IMG/VR virus record: IMGVR_UViG_3300037341_000246
Span: 1-26,510 of that record
Source: a virus
Direction: 5' to 3' (one strand)
Length of the DNA: 26,510 nt
Part shown: in pieces, positions 1 through 7,914 of the stretch
How the letters are laid out: every line of letters begins with the position of its first letter
How positions within the stretch are numbered: position 1 is the first letter of the stretch
Made by a program: the position numbers and the translations under genes
Notes under the pieces: model-generated
Seen by the model: the letters and a program-made list of their open reading frames with translations, nothing else
What the model was told of the DNA's origin: nothing
Databases searched by the model: none

Positions 1-603
1 TACATCGATCCTGCCAACCGTCCCAATCAAGCGACCTTTCAATGCGTTAAGTGCGGACATACCGACCACGCCGATACTAACGCCTCTAAAAATATTTTGC
101 TGCGTGCCACAGACGCTTCAGGGCGCAACAGTTTGCCCTTCGCAAGAAGCTACCGCCCTTGGGGGTGGGAAGTCAAGCCTGTTTCCGGTGGAGACGCGCC
201 ATCGGGTGAGATTTGCATTAGCGAATCGAAGACACAGGAAGCCGCGCCTTCTACTGTTCTCCTAGACGGCGATCGCAACGGCACCAAAGCCCGAGACATG
301 GCATCCAATCTGGAGAACACCTCTCAAAACCATTTCAATCGACCCGAGAAACGCGCGACACAGGAGGTGTTTGGGGTTTGGGAGATTGCAAGTGGCGGAA
401 CGCCTTCAAACAAAGCATCTCAAACCCTTGCCCCGCTTGGGATAGACCCACCTGCAACCTCAGACGAGATCCGCGCAATCCCTGAAACTCCCTTCCAGCA
501 ACCGATCCAGCCCGATTGTAAGAAGCGATCGTCCTCGTCGCGACCGCCGAACTCCGGATCGGCGGCTGGAATCCAGTTAGAGCTTCCGCTTGACTGGGGG
601 TAG
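1..603 (+). CDS. tnpB: TnpB (IS200/IS605-family RNA-guided nuclease), C-terminal part
   Basis: The reading frame is open from the first base, so the gene starts outside the window. Seen: the first 35 residues hold a zinc-ribbon half, CVKCGH, followed by DHADTNASKNI, the usual end of TnpB, which includes the third RuvC acidic residue. Family knowledge: TnpB is a transposon-encoded nuclease guided by an omega-RNA that overlaps the 3' end of its gene. After about residue 80 the translation stops looking like TnpB. It runs on through a degenerate CRISPR-like repeat, read as VFGVWEIAS, and stops with TAG at 601-603, where the first intact CRISPR repeat begins. I infer that the native stop was lost or that the end was rearranged. 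Without the N-terminal part I cannot say whether the nuclease is intact. Confidence 0.8.
   Translation, partial: YIDPANRPNQATFQCVKCGHTDHADTNASKNILLRATDASGRNSLPFARSYRPWGWEVKPVSGGDAPSGEICISESKTQEAAPSTVLLDGDRNGTKARDMASNLENTSQNHFNRPEKRATQEVFGVWEIASGGTPSNKASQTLAPLGIDPPATSDEIRAIPETPFQQPIQPDCKKRSSSSRPPNSGSAAGIQLELPLDWG
311..332 (+). repeat. Left copy of a 22-bp degenerate repeat bracketing the CRISPR array
   Basis: This stretch begins TGGAGAACAC and ends CAAAACCA. It matches 885-906 at 20 of 22 positions. Its second half resembles the reverse complement of the 5' half of the CRISPR repeat (AAAACCATTTC). The two copies lie on either side of the array. Confidence 0.6.
373..392 (+). repeat. Isolated 3' half of the CRISPR repeat
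   Basis: These 20 bases are identical to the last 20 bases of the 37-bp CRISPR repeat, ending GATTGCAAG. They lie inside the tnpB reading frame, 210 bp before the first intact repeat. The 210-bp gap is not a whole number of repeat-spacer units, and I see no further repeats in it, so this is a displaced or eroded copy. Confidence 0.7.
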
Positions 604-858
604 TCGAAATGGTTTTGGAGGGGTTTGGGAGATTGCAAGAATGCTGGCGAGTGCTAACGGCGAGAAAACGACCAGTCGAAATGGTTTTGGAGGGGTTTGG
701 GAGATTGCAAGAATCCTCCAAATATAATGCCCCCAGATTATAGAAATGTCGAAATGGTTTTGGAGGGGTTTGGGAGATTGCAAGAAGGTTTCGCTGCTGG
801 CGTCGCCAGGTGTCGGGAGCGGTCGAAATGGTTTTGGAGGGGTTTGGGAGATTGCAAG
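603..858. CRISPR. Short CRISPR array: four identical 37-bp repeats, three spacers
   Basis: Intact repeats lie at 603-639, 675-711, 748-784 and 822-858. Each begins GTCGAAATGG and ends GATTGCAAG on the plus strand, with no mismatch among them. The spacers (640-674, 712-747, 785-821) are 35, 36 and 37 bp long and differ from each other, which is typical CRISPR geometry. The repeat has little internal dyad symmetry. Orientation is uncertain; read on the minus strand it starts CTTGCAAT, which resembles the 5' end of several cyanobacterial repeats. No cas1 or cas2 lies in the window. The only Cas6-like gene here is at 7915-8541 and may process this array. Confidence 0.9.
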
Positions 859-884
859 CGCCTGTCCTGCGTGCCTCCGCAAAA

Positions 885-922
885 TGGAGAACACTTTTCA
901 AAACCAAGTAAAGAGATTGCAA
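885..922 (+). repeat. Right degenerate repeat flanking the CRISPR array
   Basis: Positions 885-906 match the left bracket at 311-332. They are followed directly by AAGAGATTGCAAG, which keeps the last bases of the CRISPR repeat. This may be a decayed terminal repeat or the scar of a rearrangement. Confidence 0.55.
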
Positions 923-931
923 GAGACTAAT

Positions 932-1360
932 ATGCCGTTTGTAAATCCCGATGGGGTCGAAATTGCGCCGCGAACGCGAATAATCGATCCAGACAACCGC
1001 CGATATTTAAAGGCGACCGATTTCTTGCATTGGATAGAATCAGCCAAGAAGCCATATCAAAAGCGGGCGATTGCTAGCCTAAAAAAAGGACTCGACAAAG
1101 CCGACGACGGCAACTATCTAGGGGCGATCGCAACCTTAAAACGAACGATCCATATTTGCAATAATGACCCTAGATTTAAGTGCATCCAAAACCTGGCTGA
1201 GATTTATCGCGATGCTGCAACGGTTGCAGATACGACGATCGCACTTAACGCAGACAGCCTTGAGGATCGCCAACTGATTCAAGTCTCCGTCGAAGCCTTT
1301 CAGGATCGGCTCTGGTTTGGGTCACTATATCTAATCCCGTTCGAATGCACAATAGGTTAA
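932..1360 (+). CDS. Small protein upstream of the baseplate spike, function unknown
   Basis: This is a 142-aa protein that I do not recognise. The ATG at 932 is preferred because the frame upstream of it only translates CRISPR repeats. The middle (about residues 40-95) is helical, with a stretch GLDKADDGNYLGAIATLKRT that resembles a single TPR-like helical hairpin. It contains no signal peptide or membrane segment. Its stop is three bases before the ATG of the spike gene at 1364, so the two are probably co-translated. A tail or baseplate accessory role is inferred from that linkage only. Confidence 0.65.
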   Translation: MPFVNPDGVEIAPRTRIIDPDNRRYLKATDFLHWIESAKKPYQKRAIASLKKGLDKADDGNYLGAIATLKRTIHICNNDPRFKCIQNLAEIYRDAATVADTTIALNADSLEDRQLIQVSVEAFQDRLWFGSLYLIPFECTIG

Positions 1361-1363
1361 TCT

Positions 1364-2260
1364 ATGCTGAGCGAAAACGATTCGGATATCTTAAGAATTT
1401 TGGCAACTGCTAACGAGCTATTGCCCGCGATCGCCGACTTGGAAGGTCGCCAGAACCACGCTCAAATCGGCATCGTTTCAGACAATCAAGACCCTACGGG
1501 GTTGCGTCGATTTTCATCCGCCTCAGAGGACAAAGGCGGGCGGTTCCGTGGCGATTTTGAGATGCGAGCGCTCCCGTTTCCATTTTTCGATCCGCCTGTT
1601 GCTCGACCTGGGATGTCATCGGTTGCTCAAGCCTTTGGAGGCAACCCCCACGATCGCTTTACGGGCGGTGTTTTGGTGAACGACCAAAATCCGCCGTTTG
1701 AAAAAGACGACCCATTAAACGATTGTTGGTGGCTCATTCCAGGAAACAACACGCACCAGATACAAGGGGATAATCTAGTCCAAATCGATGAAAATTGTAT
1801 CGTCGAAATTGGCGAAAATCGAGACACTGAGATCGGCGGCGAGGAGAACAGACGAGTAGAGGAAGATTACTCGTTGTCGGACGGAAAAAATCTAACAATT
1901 GAAAATGACGCAGGTGTTATCTTTAAGCAATTCGAGGATGGGTCGTTTTTTGTTAAAAATAACACCGGAGCAGGTGTTTTCTTTTCAAAAGAAGGTGTTG
2001 CCCTTTTAAGGGATGCCTTCAATAATCAAATTACGCTAGGGGGGACGGGTACAGTGTCCCCAGAAGGTAAACTGCAAGCCGATACCGTCAATCCCGACCT
2101 AGCCTGCTGCGATTTAAGGTCGGACTTAGTTTTGAAGATGAACGGGAACGATATCATTGTTCAAAATGCCGGGGACGTGTCCCTTAATGGGAAAACAGCC
2201 ACCACGGTTGGCGCGATTGATGATGATGGCGATCGCACGATAGGGTCGGGGTGGAATTAG
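1364..2260 (+). CDS. Phage baseplate assembly protein V / tail spike-like
   Basis: The 298-aa protein probably forms the central spike beneath the tail hub. Seen: near residues 35-50 the sequence IGIVSDNQDPTGLRRFSS fits the OB-fold entry of gpV/VgrG-type spikes, where a Gly-x-Val, Asp-Pro and Arg pattern precedes the first strands. From about residue 130 the sequence becomes short-period and strand-rich (NTHQIQGDNLVQIDENCIVE, then EIGENRDTEIGG), as expected of a trimeric beta-helix stalk. The last 70 residues are also beta-rich. Family knowledge: such spikes bind the gpD-like hub, which here is at 3861-6896 on the other strand. The gene is coupled to the one at 932. The assignment rests on fold-level similarity and position. 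Confidence 0.7.
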   Translation: MLSENDSDILRILATANELLPAIADLEGRQNHAQIGIVSDNQDPTGLRRFSSASEDKGGRFRGDFEMRALPFPFFDPPVARPGMSSVAQAFGGNPHDRFTGGVLVNDQNPPFEKDDPLNDCWWLIPGNNTHQIQGDNLVQIDENCIVEIGENRDTEIGGEENRRVEEDYSLSDGKNLTIENDAGVIFKQFEDGSFFVKNNTGAGVFFSKEGVALLRDAFNNQITLGGTGTVSPEGKLQADTVNPDLACCDLRSDLVLKMNGNDIIVQNAGDVSLNGKTATTVGAIDDDGDRTIGSGWN

Positions 2261-2304
2261 TATTTCTATATAGCTTAGTAGTTTGAACTTTAGGAGAATC
2301 AAGA

Positions 2305-2712
2305 ATGGAAGAGGAATTGATAGCAGCAATAGAGGAGTCCTTAGCAACATTAAAACGTGTGTTAGACCGGGTTAAATTAAAGAAGGAACTAGGGCAAGGT
2401 CAAGTTCAAAGCACCAACCCCAAAGGGGCAAAACTTAGGTTCGTCAACCTTTCTAATCTGGACTTAACGGGGATAAACTTTGATTATGCCGATCTGACTG
2501 GCTCAGATCTTAGGGACTCAAATCTCAGTAATGCGAGTTTCCAGTACGCTATTTTACGAGATGTTCATCTAGGAGGTACTCAATGTAAGAATACAAATTT
2601 TCACTACGCCAATTTAACGGGCGTATGTTATTCAGAAACTACCAACTTTGAGGGTGCAGATTTTTCATGCGTAACACCAACTGGCACTGACCTACGGTAC
2701 GTTAGAACTTAA
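2305..2712 (+). CDS. Pentapeptide-repeat protein
   Basis: The 135-aa protein has a helical N-terminus (residues 1-35) followed by about 15 A(D/N)LxX-type repeats, for example LSNLDLTGINFDYADLTGSD and later ANLTG and ADFSC units. These build a right-handed quadrilateral beta-helix. Known family roles vary from DNA-gyrase mimicry to scaffolding, and none can be chosen here. A clear ribosome-binding site (TTTAGGAGAATCAAG) precedes the ATG. The gene follows the spike gene after 44 bp and precedes the DUF5131 gene by 18 bp, so it may be read with them. It looks like cargo rather than a tail part. Confidence 0.85.
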   Translation: MEEELIAAIEESLATLKRVLDRVKLKKELGQGQVQSTNPKGAKLRFVNLSNLDLTGINFDYADLTGSDLRDSNLSNASFQYAILRDVHLGGTQCKNTNFHYANLTGVCYSETTNFEGADFSCVTPTGTDLRYVRT

Positions 2713-2730
2713 CTGATTGTATTATAGCTT

Positions 2731-3462
2731 ATGTCTAGCACGCAAACAGGAATAGAGTGGACCGACCGAACGTGGAACCCAACCACTGGCTGCACCAAAG
2801 TCAGCCCGGGTTGCACCCACTGTTATGCAGAAGCCATCACCAAGCGCTTCCATACAGGATTCCCGAACGGATTTCAGCTTACTCTGCACGAAAAACGCCT
2901 ACAAGAACCCAAACGCTGGCGCAAACCCAGTCGCATCTTTGTCAATTCCATGAGCGACTTATTTCATGAAGAAGTTCCCCTCGATTTCATTCGCAATGTG
3001 TTTGATGTCATTCGCGAGACGCCTTGGCATATTTACCAAATTCTAACTAAACGCCACGAACGCCTTCTAGAGCTTTCCGATCGCTTAGAATGGCATGACA
3101 ATATTTGGATGGGGGTATCGGTTGAAAATCAAAATTACGTTCGCCGCGTCGATTATTTGCGCCAAATTCCTGCCAAGGTGCGTTTTTTGTCGTGCGAGCC
3201 ATTATTGGGGAATTTGCAACTCGATTTAACCGACATCCATTGGGTGATTGTTGGTGGCGAATCCGGAAATAAATACCGTCCAGTAGATGTAAATTGGATT
3301 CGCAACATTCGAGATCGCTGCCAATCCGACAATGTGCCTTTCTTCTTTAAACAATGGGGAGGTAGAACCCCTAAATCTAACGGTCGAGTCCTAGATGGGC
3401 AAATTTGGGACGAAATGCCAGAAGCGGGGAGCGATTTACTGCAAGCTTTGTCTAGTCGATAG
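2731..3462 (+). CDS. DUF5131 / phage Gp37-Gp68 family radical-SAM-like protein
   Basis: The 243-aa protein starts with TGIEWTDRTWNPTTGCTKVS and has Cys21, Cys28 and Cys31 in CTKVSPGCTHCYAE. This is the hallmark of the Gp37/Gp68 (DUF5131, PF07505) family. The cysteine arrangement resembles an iron-sulfur binding radical-SAM-type site. Further family blocks are IFVNSMSDLFHE, QILTKRHERL, GVSVENQ, FLSCEPLLG, WVIVGGESG and PFFFKQWGG, so the protein is full length and intact. It is common in phages, plasmids and defence-rich regions, but its biochemical activity is not settled. It lies between the pentapeptide and winged-helix genes on the plus strand. Confidence 0.9.
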   Translation: MSSTQTGIEWTDRTWNPTTGCTKVSPGCTHCYAEAITKRFHTGFPNGFQLTLHEKRLQEPKRWRKPSRIFVNSMSDLFHEEVPLDFIRNVFDVIRETPWHIYQILTKRHERLLELSDRLEWHDNIWMGVSVENQNYVRRVDYLRQIPAKVRFLSCEPLLGNLQLDLTDIHWVIVGGESGNKYRPVDVNWIRNIRDRCQSDNVPFFFKQWGGRTPKSNGRVLDGQIWDEMPEAGSDLLQALSSR

Positions 3463-3498
3463 AAGCTTTATCTAATTTGATGAGTTCTAAATCATTCA

Positions 3499-3864
3499 AT
3501 GAATTCCAACTCTGAATATCAATTAAGTGCCGGAGCAATCGCCTACGCAGAAGAACTTCGCCAACGTTACGGCAAAGGTGTCGCCGAACGGTACATCAGA
3601 ATTATGAAAACACCACAACCTTCTCTGGTTGGATACCAAGATCGGTCTAAGTCGGAAGCCGAGAATCAAACCATCCTAAATATTCTTTCCCGTGGTGGAG
3701 CAATGACGAAAACCGATCTCGTCCGACTATCCCACTATAGCGGCAGGAGGGTTGAAAATATCCTTCGTCGCCTGGCTTTAAGCGGGCAAATCCTCTGCCG
3801 TTCCGCCCCACACAATCGTCGGAGCCGAGTATATGAAATAGTGCAAGAGCCGGACGGGGCTTAG
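3499..3864 (+). CDS. Winged-helix DNA-binding protein
   Basis: The 121-aa protein has an N-terminal helical part (residues 8-35, AIAYAEELRQRYGKGVAERY). From about residue 50 it has a winged-helix pattern: ILNILSRGGAMTKTDLVRLS, then a recognition-helix-like stretch YSGRRVENILRRLALSGQI and a basic wing around CRSAPHNRRSRVYEI. It may be a local transcription regulator and is one candidate binder of the TCTAA-NN-TTAGA palindromes, but nothing in the sequence proves this. Its stop overlaps the end of the convergent hub gene by four bases. Confidence 0.7.
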   Translation: MNSNSEYQLSAGAIAYAEELRQRYGKGVAERYIRIMKTPQPSLVGYQDRSKSEAENQTILNILSRGGAMTKTDLVRLSHYSGRRVENILRRLALSGQILCRSAPHNRRSRVYEIVQEPDGA

Positions 3865-6800
3865 GTTGGAGGAAATATGGTGTGGGCATCGCCGTCGGTG
3901 TAAGCAATCGTGGCAAGGTCGCTTAGCGAATACTTGACGGTGTTTCCATTGTGATCCGAATAATCCGTGTTCCAGTCACCCCAAGGGTCATGAAACACTA
4001 GGGATTTTTCGCCACAATAGCCAATAATGGTGCAGATATGGTCGCCGCTGGTATAGTAGGCACCCATCACCATCGGTTTGCCCGCATCTATCGTATCTCG
4101 AACCTTCTGGATAGTAGGGGCTGTTTCAAAGCTGAAATTAGCGTCGTACGCTGAATTTGCGTAAGTCGTTAAGTTGGAAAGCGATGTAATCGACAGCCCC
4201 TGCGCCAACATTCCTTGCCTGATGTCGTCGGGAGAATCATCGGATATTCCCAGCGCTTTCAGCATCATTGAAAGCGAGGTCACATTGCAGGTTCGATGCG
4301 AATCGACGGGGTTATCTCTTTGGCTTAAATAGGGGACGTCTAAAACCTTGCAACCATCAATATTTTTTGACGATACCCCATCACTGCTTTCTCCACCTTC
4401 AGAACTATCCGAGGAAGCCCCTTTTGACTTTTGAGCCTGCGGCGTATAGAAATCGACGTTGCACGAACTGCCACCAGGCGATATTTCAAATTTAATATTT
4501 TGCAATCGCCACTCGCGTCCGAATGCATCGCGAGCATTTTGAGAATTAAAGCACAGTTTTGATACGGCGATTAAGTTTCCCGGAACAAGAGTCAAAGCCG
4601 AGGAAACTAAAGGGAATTTGGCGCTCGAAACATAGCCGCGAACAATCCGAGATTCGTCCCGAATTGATTGGGCGGTTGCCTCGCCATCCGCTAAATCAAC
4701 CGACCCGAGTTGTTGGTGCGGGAGTCCTGTTCTTGAGTCTGCGTTTGATGGCGTTTCCTCCTCCTCATTTTCTTCCTCGGGGGCGCTTTCGTCGTCGCTC
4801 ACATCCTGTTCGTTGGCTTGTTCGATCGCTTCTTCGACTAAATCCTGGGAAGATTCGGACTCAGACTCTAGCAGGTCGGGATCGTTTTCAGCCCGCTGAC
4901 CGCCGAACAACCCCTCGTAAAGTCTCGAACCAAATCCGTCCGATCGCTCTCCGGTTTGGTTTGATTCTGTTGCCTCGTTTTGCCGTTGGCGCGTCCCGTG
5001 CAACGCAGGCGACCCCGATCCCGTTGTCGATCCCTGCGTCCCCTCAACCCCTAACGCCGCCGCGTCCTCTGTAGAGTTGTCGGTCTCTGTTGGCTCCCCC
5101 GACCCGCGATCGATTTGAGTGTTAGGTTCTCCGGTCGTGCTTGCCGATTCCGAGGCGGTATCGTAAACCCCCGGCGCGGTCAATTGCTCGCGCTGCGCCT
5201 GGTCTCCAAATTGTAGCTCTGCCTGCAACCACTCGTTAATTACAAATCCCGTAAAACCAGGGCGGGTAGGTTTAACAATTAGCGTGCGTCCAGTATCGGA
5301 TATACGGTAGCCGATTGCTCTAGCCTCTCGGATTAGTAGCCTCATGTCAGTAATTCCCGATTGGTCTAAACTTTGATACGCAACGGTCTCCCCACCTTCC
5401 ATTTCTAAATCGAGTCCATTATTGGCGGCGATCTGTTCGCAAAGTTCCCGAAATGTTATGTTTTCAAATGTCTTGTTTCTCTTGCGGCGGGTAAGTGTCC
5501 AACGAACGCATTTTCCTTCAAATGAAACGGTGTCTGGGTATCGACCTTTAGCATAGGTGGCGACATGAATAAAGTGATACGAAACCACTTGATAGGGATT
5601 TTCACCCAATTCGATTACGATCTCTGTTCCCTTGTTGGAAACCTCCGAAGTTTCTTGAGGGGCGTCCGCCTCATTTTCACCGTTTTCAGCGCCGTTATTG
5701 CTAGACTCTTCATTAGATGAATCTTCGGTGGTAGATGACTCCGAATCAGCTTCGCCATCTTCAGTCCGCTGACCGCCAAACACGTCTTTGTAAACTCTCG
5801 ATCCAAGTCCCTCCGAGCTATCCGGTTCGGGTTCCTCCTCCCCGGATGATTTGTTTTCTCCCTCTGAAGGATCGTCATTGGATGCTTCAATCGATCCCGA
5901 TCCGGATTGATAGCTTTCAAGGACGGACGCGAGATCGCCGCTAGTCAATCGCTCCTCATATTCGCGAGCATATCCAGCAATCAATGCCGCGCGATCGGTC
6001 CCATTAACCGTCCGTCTTGCCCCGACATAATCTACGTTTCCCGAACTGTCTGTAAACTCGTCTAAGAGAAGCCCGGTAAATTTTTCTTTAGTCATCCCCG
6101 CAACCAGAATATATGCCGCGATTCCGGCATCCTGATTTACAAGGTCGGGGTCGGATGCAATGTCGATTCCAATTAATTCCGAGTATTTCTCGTAATTTGT
6201 TCGCCCGGTTAGTTGCACATATCCTCGCCCTTTATATCGAGCGCCATCGCCGGGCTGATTATTTCCTAAATCGCTTTGGTTTTCATAATGTTTGGTGAAA
6301 TATGCTTCGTCCCCCTGTTCGACGTTAAACGCAAAATCGCCGCTTTCGTGTTTTGCCGTGGCTAGGATATATGCAATTTGCTGTACGTTATCGATTCCTT
6401 GTCGAACGCATTCTCGGATAATAATTTCTTCGTTTCTAGCCGCATCTCCGAGTGGGTATTCTCCTACCCGAACGCCGTCCCCATCAATCGCCCCGCCGCT
6501 CGATCCCGTTCCGGTTGTACCGCCACTCGTTTCTGGGTCATCCAATAATTCATCGGGAACTTGGATGCCGCCCGACTGATAACTTAACAAAAAATATTTA
6601 CCCGCTAGATCGAGGTGGGGGTCGGAGATCTCAAAGCTACAATTACTGGCTTTCTCATTTTCACCAAGCTCGACATAAACATAAGTAAGCCTGCCGTCTC
6701 CCGTGTAAAAGACATCATCCCCGATCGTTACTTTCGCAAACTGTACAAGGCGATATCCATTTCGCAAGCCGAGAGTTACACTTGAATTAGCCCCCGCCGC

Positions 6801-6896
6801 TTGCACTGGTTCCGTACTTGTTTCTAAAGTTTCGCTGGGTACGTCTATCGCGGGGTTGGCGGCAATCGCCCTGGAGCGAGCTTCGATATCTGTCAT
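3861..6896 (-). CDS. Multidomain tail hub (gpD-like) with GH19 and C39 enzyme domains
   Basis: This 1011-aa protein joins baseplate-hub parts with two cell-wall or protein-cutting domains. Residues about 38-112 and 430-575, with a last piece near 740-835, resemble pieces of the phage late control D hub (for example TFRELCEQIAANNGL and IREARAIGYRI). Residues about 143-320 are a GH19 lysozyme/chitinase-like domain with AKHESGDF (probable catalytic Glu184) and YKGRGYVQLTGRTNYEKY. Residues about 850-1011 resemble a C39-type peptidase: VPYLSQRDNP, Cys870, His953 in GDHICTIIGY and Asp970 in FHDPWGDW. Acidic linkers separate the parts. A motif G-[LF]-GSR-[VL]-Y-x-x-[VL]-FGGQR occurs twice, at residues 363-377 and 654-668. 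I infer that it cuts peptidoglycan and perhaps peptide cross-links when the tail punctures a cell. An intergenic palindrome lies 18 bp upstream of its ATG. Confidence 0.85.
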   Translation of the reverse strand: MTDIEARSRAIAANPAIDVPSETLETSTEPVQAAGANSSVTLGLRNGYRLVQFAKVTIGDDVFYTGDGRLTYVYVELGENEKASNCSFEISDPHLDLAGKYFLLSYQSGGIQVPDELLDDPETSGGTTGTGSSGGAIDGDGVRVGEYPLGDAARNEEIIIRECVRQGIDNVQQIAYILATAKHESGDFAFNVEQGDEAYFTKHYENQSDLGNNQPGDGARYKGRGYVQLTGRTNYEKYSELIGIDIASDPDLVNQDAGIAAYILVAGMTKEKFTGLLLDEFTDSSGNVDYVGARRTVNGTDRAALIAGYAREYEERLTSGDLASVLESYQSGSGSIEASNDDPSEGENKSSGEEEPEPDSSEGLGSRVYKDVFGGQRTEDGEADSESSTTEDSSNEESSNNGAENGENEADAPQETSEVSNKGTEIVIELGENPYQVVSYHFIHVATYAKGRYPDTVSFEGKCVRWTLTRRKRNKTFENITFRELCEQIAANNGLDLEMEGGETVAYQSLDQSGITDMRLLIREARAIGYRISDTGRTLIVKPTRPGFTGFVINEWLQAELQFGDQAQREQLTAPGVYDTASESASTTGEPNTQIDRGSGEPTETDNSTEDAAALGVEGTQGSTTGSGSPALHGTRQRQNEATESNQTGERSDGFGSRLYEGLFGGQRAENDPDLLESESESSQDLVEEAIEQANEQDVSDDESAPEEENEEEETPSNADSRTGLPHQQLGSVDLADGEATAQSIRDESRIVRGYVSSAKFPLVSSALTLVPGNLIAVSKLCFNSQNARDAFGREWRLQNIKFEISPGGSSCNVDFYTPQAQKSKGASSDSSEGGESSDGVSSKNIDGCKVLDVPYLSQRDNPVDSHRTCNVTSLSMMLKALGISDDSPDDIRQGMLAQGLSITSLSNLTTYANSAYDANFSFETAPTIQKVRDTIDAGKPMVMGAYYTSGDHICTIIGYCGEKSLVFHDPWGDWNTDYSDHNGNTVKYSLSDLATIAYTDGDAHTIFPPT

Positions 6897-6914
6897 TACG
6901 ATTCTCGATCTAAT

Positions 6915-6926
6915 CTAACATTAGAC
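6915..6926. promoter_or_regulatory. Palindrome TCTAACATTAGA (site 1)
   Basis: A perfect TCTAA-NN-TTAGA palindrome in the 42-bp gap between the divergent hub gene and the plus-strand gene at 6939. It could control both. It lies very near both starts, where a bound protein would block transcription or initiation. Confidence 0.6.
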
Positions 6927-6938
6927 TAGCTTTAAAAA

Positions 6939-7403
6939 TTGGCTTTAAACATAACGATAGCACCCTACATACAAGCGACCCTCAATATTTTGACCTCCAT
7001 TAGTTACAATCGTCAGACCACAATCCCGATTCGGATTGCGATTGCCCGCACCGAGTCGGCGTATCGCGCAATTGATTTAGGGGATGTCAGTCTTAGAGTC
7101 GCAATAGGCACGGAGGATAGCAATAGCAGCAATTACCTATTGCCTCTTGCCTATTATGAGAATTCTACGGATTGGACGGGGTTTAAAATTATCGAACTTA
7201 CCGATCGCCAAGTTATTCTTGAGGGTCGGATAGAGCCTGACGTTTTCACAATTCTGTCTAACGATCGCGACTGGGAAATTTACGTTAACGCTAAAGCCTT
7301 TATTCAATCGGGCGATCGTGTCGAAACTGTTGCCAGCGAATCTAGTTTTATGCTGAAAAAGAGTAAAGATTCGATCTCCAACTCCCTTTGGTTAACTCTT
7401 TAA
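6939..7403 (+). CDS. Probable tail-associated beta-rich protein, unknown
   Basis: A 154-aa protein without a recognised family. The only early start is TTG at 6939, because no ATG precedes the conserved-looking part, so the start is provisional. The sequence is strand-rich (TTIPIRIAIARTESAYRAID, VSLRVAIG, DWEIYVNAKAFIQSG) with no catalytic motif, signal peptide or membrane helix, which suggests a structural or carbohydrate-binding fold. It is divergent from the hub gene and is followed after 21 bp by another beta-rich protein. A structural role in a tail is only an inference from this neighbourhood. Confidence 0.6.
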   Translation: MALNITIAPYIQATLNILTSISYNRQTTIPIRIAIARTESAYRAIDLGDVSLRVAIGTEDSNSSNYLLPLAYYENSTDWTGFKIIELTDRQVILEGRIEPDVFTILSNDRDWEIYVNAKAFIQSGDRVETVASESSFMLKKSKDSISNSLWLTL

Positions 7404-7424
7404 CCTCAAGCTCAAATTAATTTT

Positions 7425-7901
7425 ATGCCAGACACAGCTAATCTATCTGTCTTCACCTGCCCCGATCGCCCGCGCGTATCGATTTATCAAATCAGCTTAC
7501 CCACCTTACATATTTTCGATGACATGGCTAATCAAGCACTGAACGGAAGAACCTACACGAGAGATGAAGATATCGGCATCGAATTTGTCGTTACGGCGGC
7601 AAACCCGACGCAAGATATGCGCGATGTCGAAGTCTTTTTAGTAGTCGAGGACGCGACCTCTACCCCCGCAACCTACCTGTTTACCAAGGACAACACGACG
7701 GGCGGCAACGGTGGAATTACGGTGTCAGAAAGTACGTCGCGTCGATCTATTTTTCGGGCAATTATTACACCAGACGAATTATCGACATTAACAGATTCGG
7801 CACAGCTAAAATACTCAGTTTGGCTAAAGGTTGACGGGATTAAGAACTTCTACCAAACGGGGACGATTACGAGCGATCCGGCGAGATCGTCTGCGCCTTA
7901 A
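7425..7901 (+). CDS. Beta-sandwich-like protein, unknown
   Basis: A 158-aa protein starting at the ATG at 7425. It has the look of an immunoglobulin-like or other beta-sandwich domain: DIGIEFVVTAANPTQDMRDV, VEVFLVVEDA, RSIFRAIITPDELSTL and LKYSVWLKVDGI are alternating hydrophobic strands separated by polar turns. I see no catalytic residues. It lies 21 bp after the gene at 6939 and ends 13 bp before the convergent cas6 gene. Phage tails often carry such domains as decorations or adhesion modules, but the sequence does not decide this. Confidence 0.6.
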   Translation: MPDTANLSVFTCPDRPRVSIYQISLPTLHIFDDMANQALNGRTYTRDEDIGIEFVVTAANPTQDMRDVEVFLVVEDATSTPATYLFTKDNTTGGNGGITVSESTSRRSIFRAIITPDELSTLTDSAQLKYSVWLKVDGIKNFYQTGTITSDPARSSAP

Positions 7902-7914
7902 TCTTAAGCGTTTT

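Noticed and set aside
335-922. Long minus-strand frame through the CRISPR array with repeated CNLPNPSKTIST
   Set aside because: The repeat period equals the CRISPR repeat-spacer unit, and two other frames show the same kind of repeat. It is a translation of the array, not a repeat protein.
697-930. Short plus-strand frames inside the array (697-930, and 746 to the ATG at 932)
   Set aside because: They consist of translated repeats and spacers; the gene proper starts at 932.
4559-5074. 171-aa plus-strand frame opposite the hub gene
   Set aside because: It lies within the hub gene, whose domains are recognisable, and has shadow-like composition (Arg and Pro rich).
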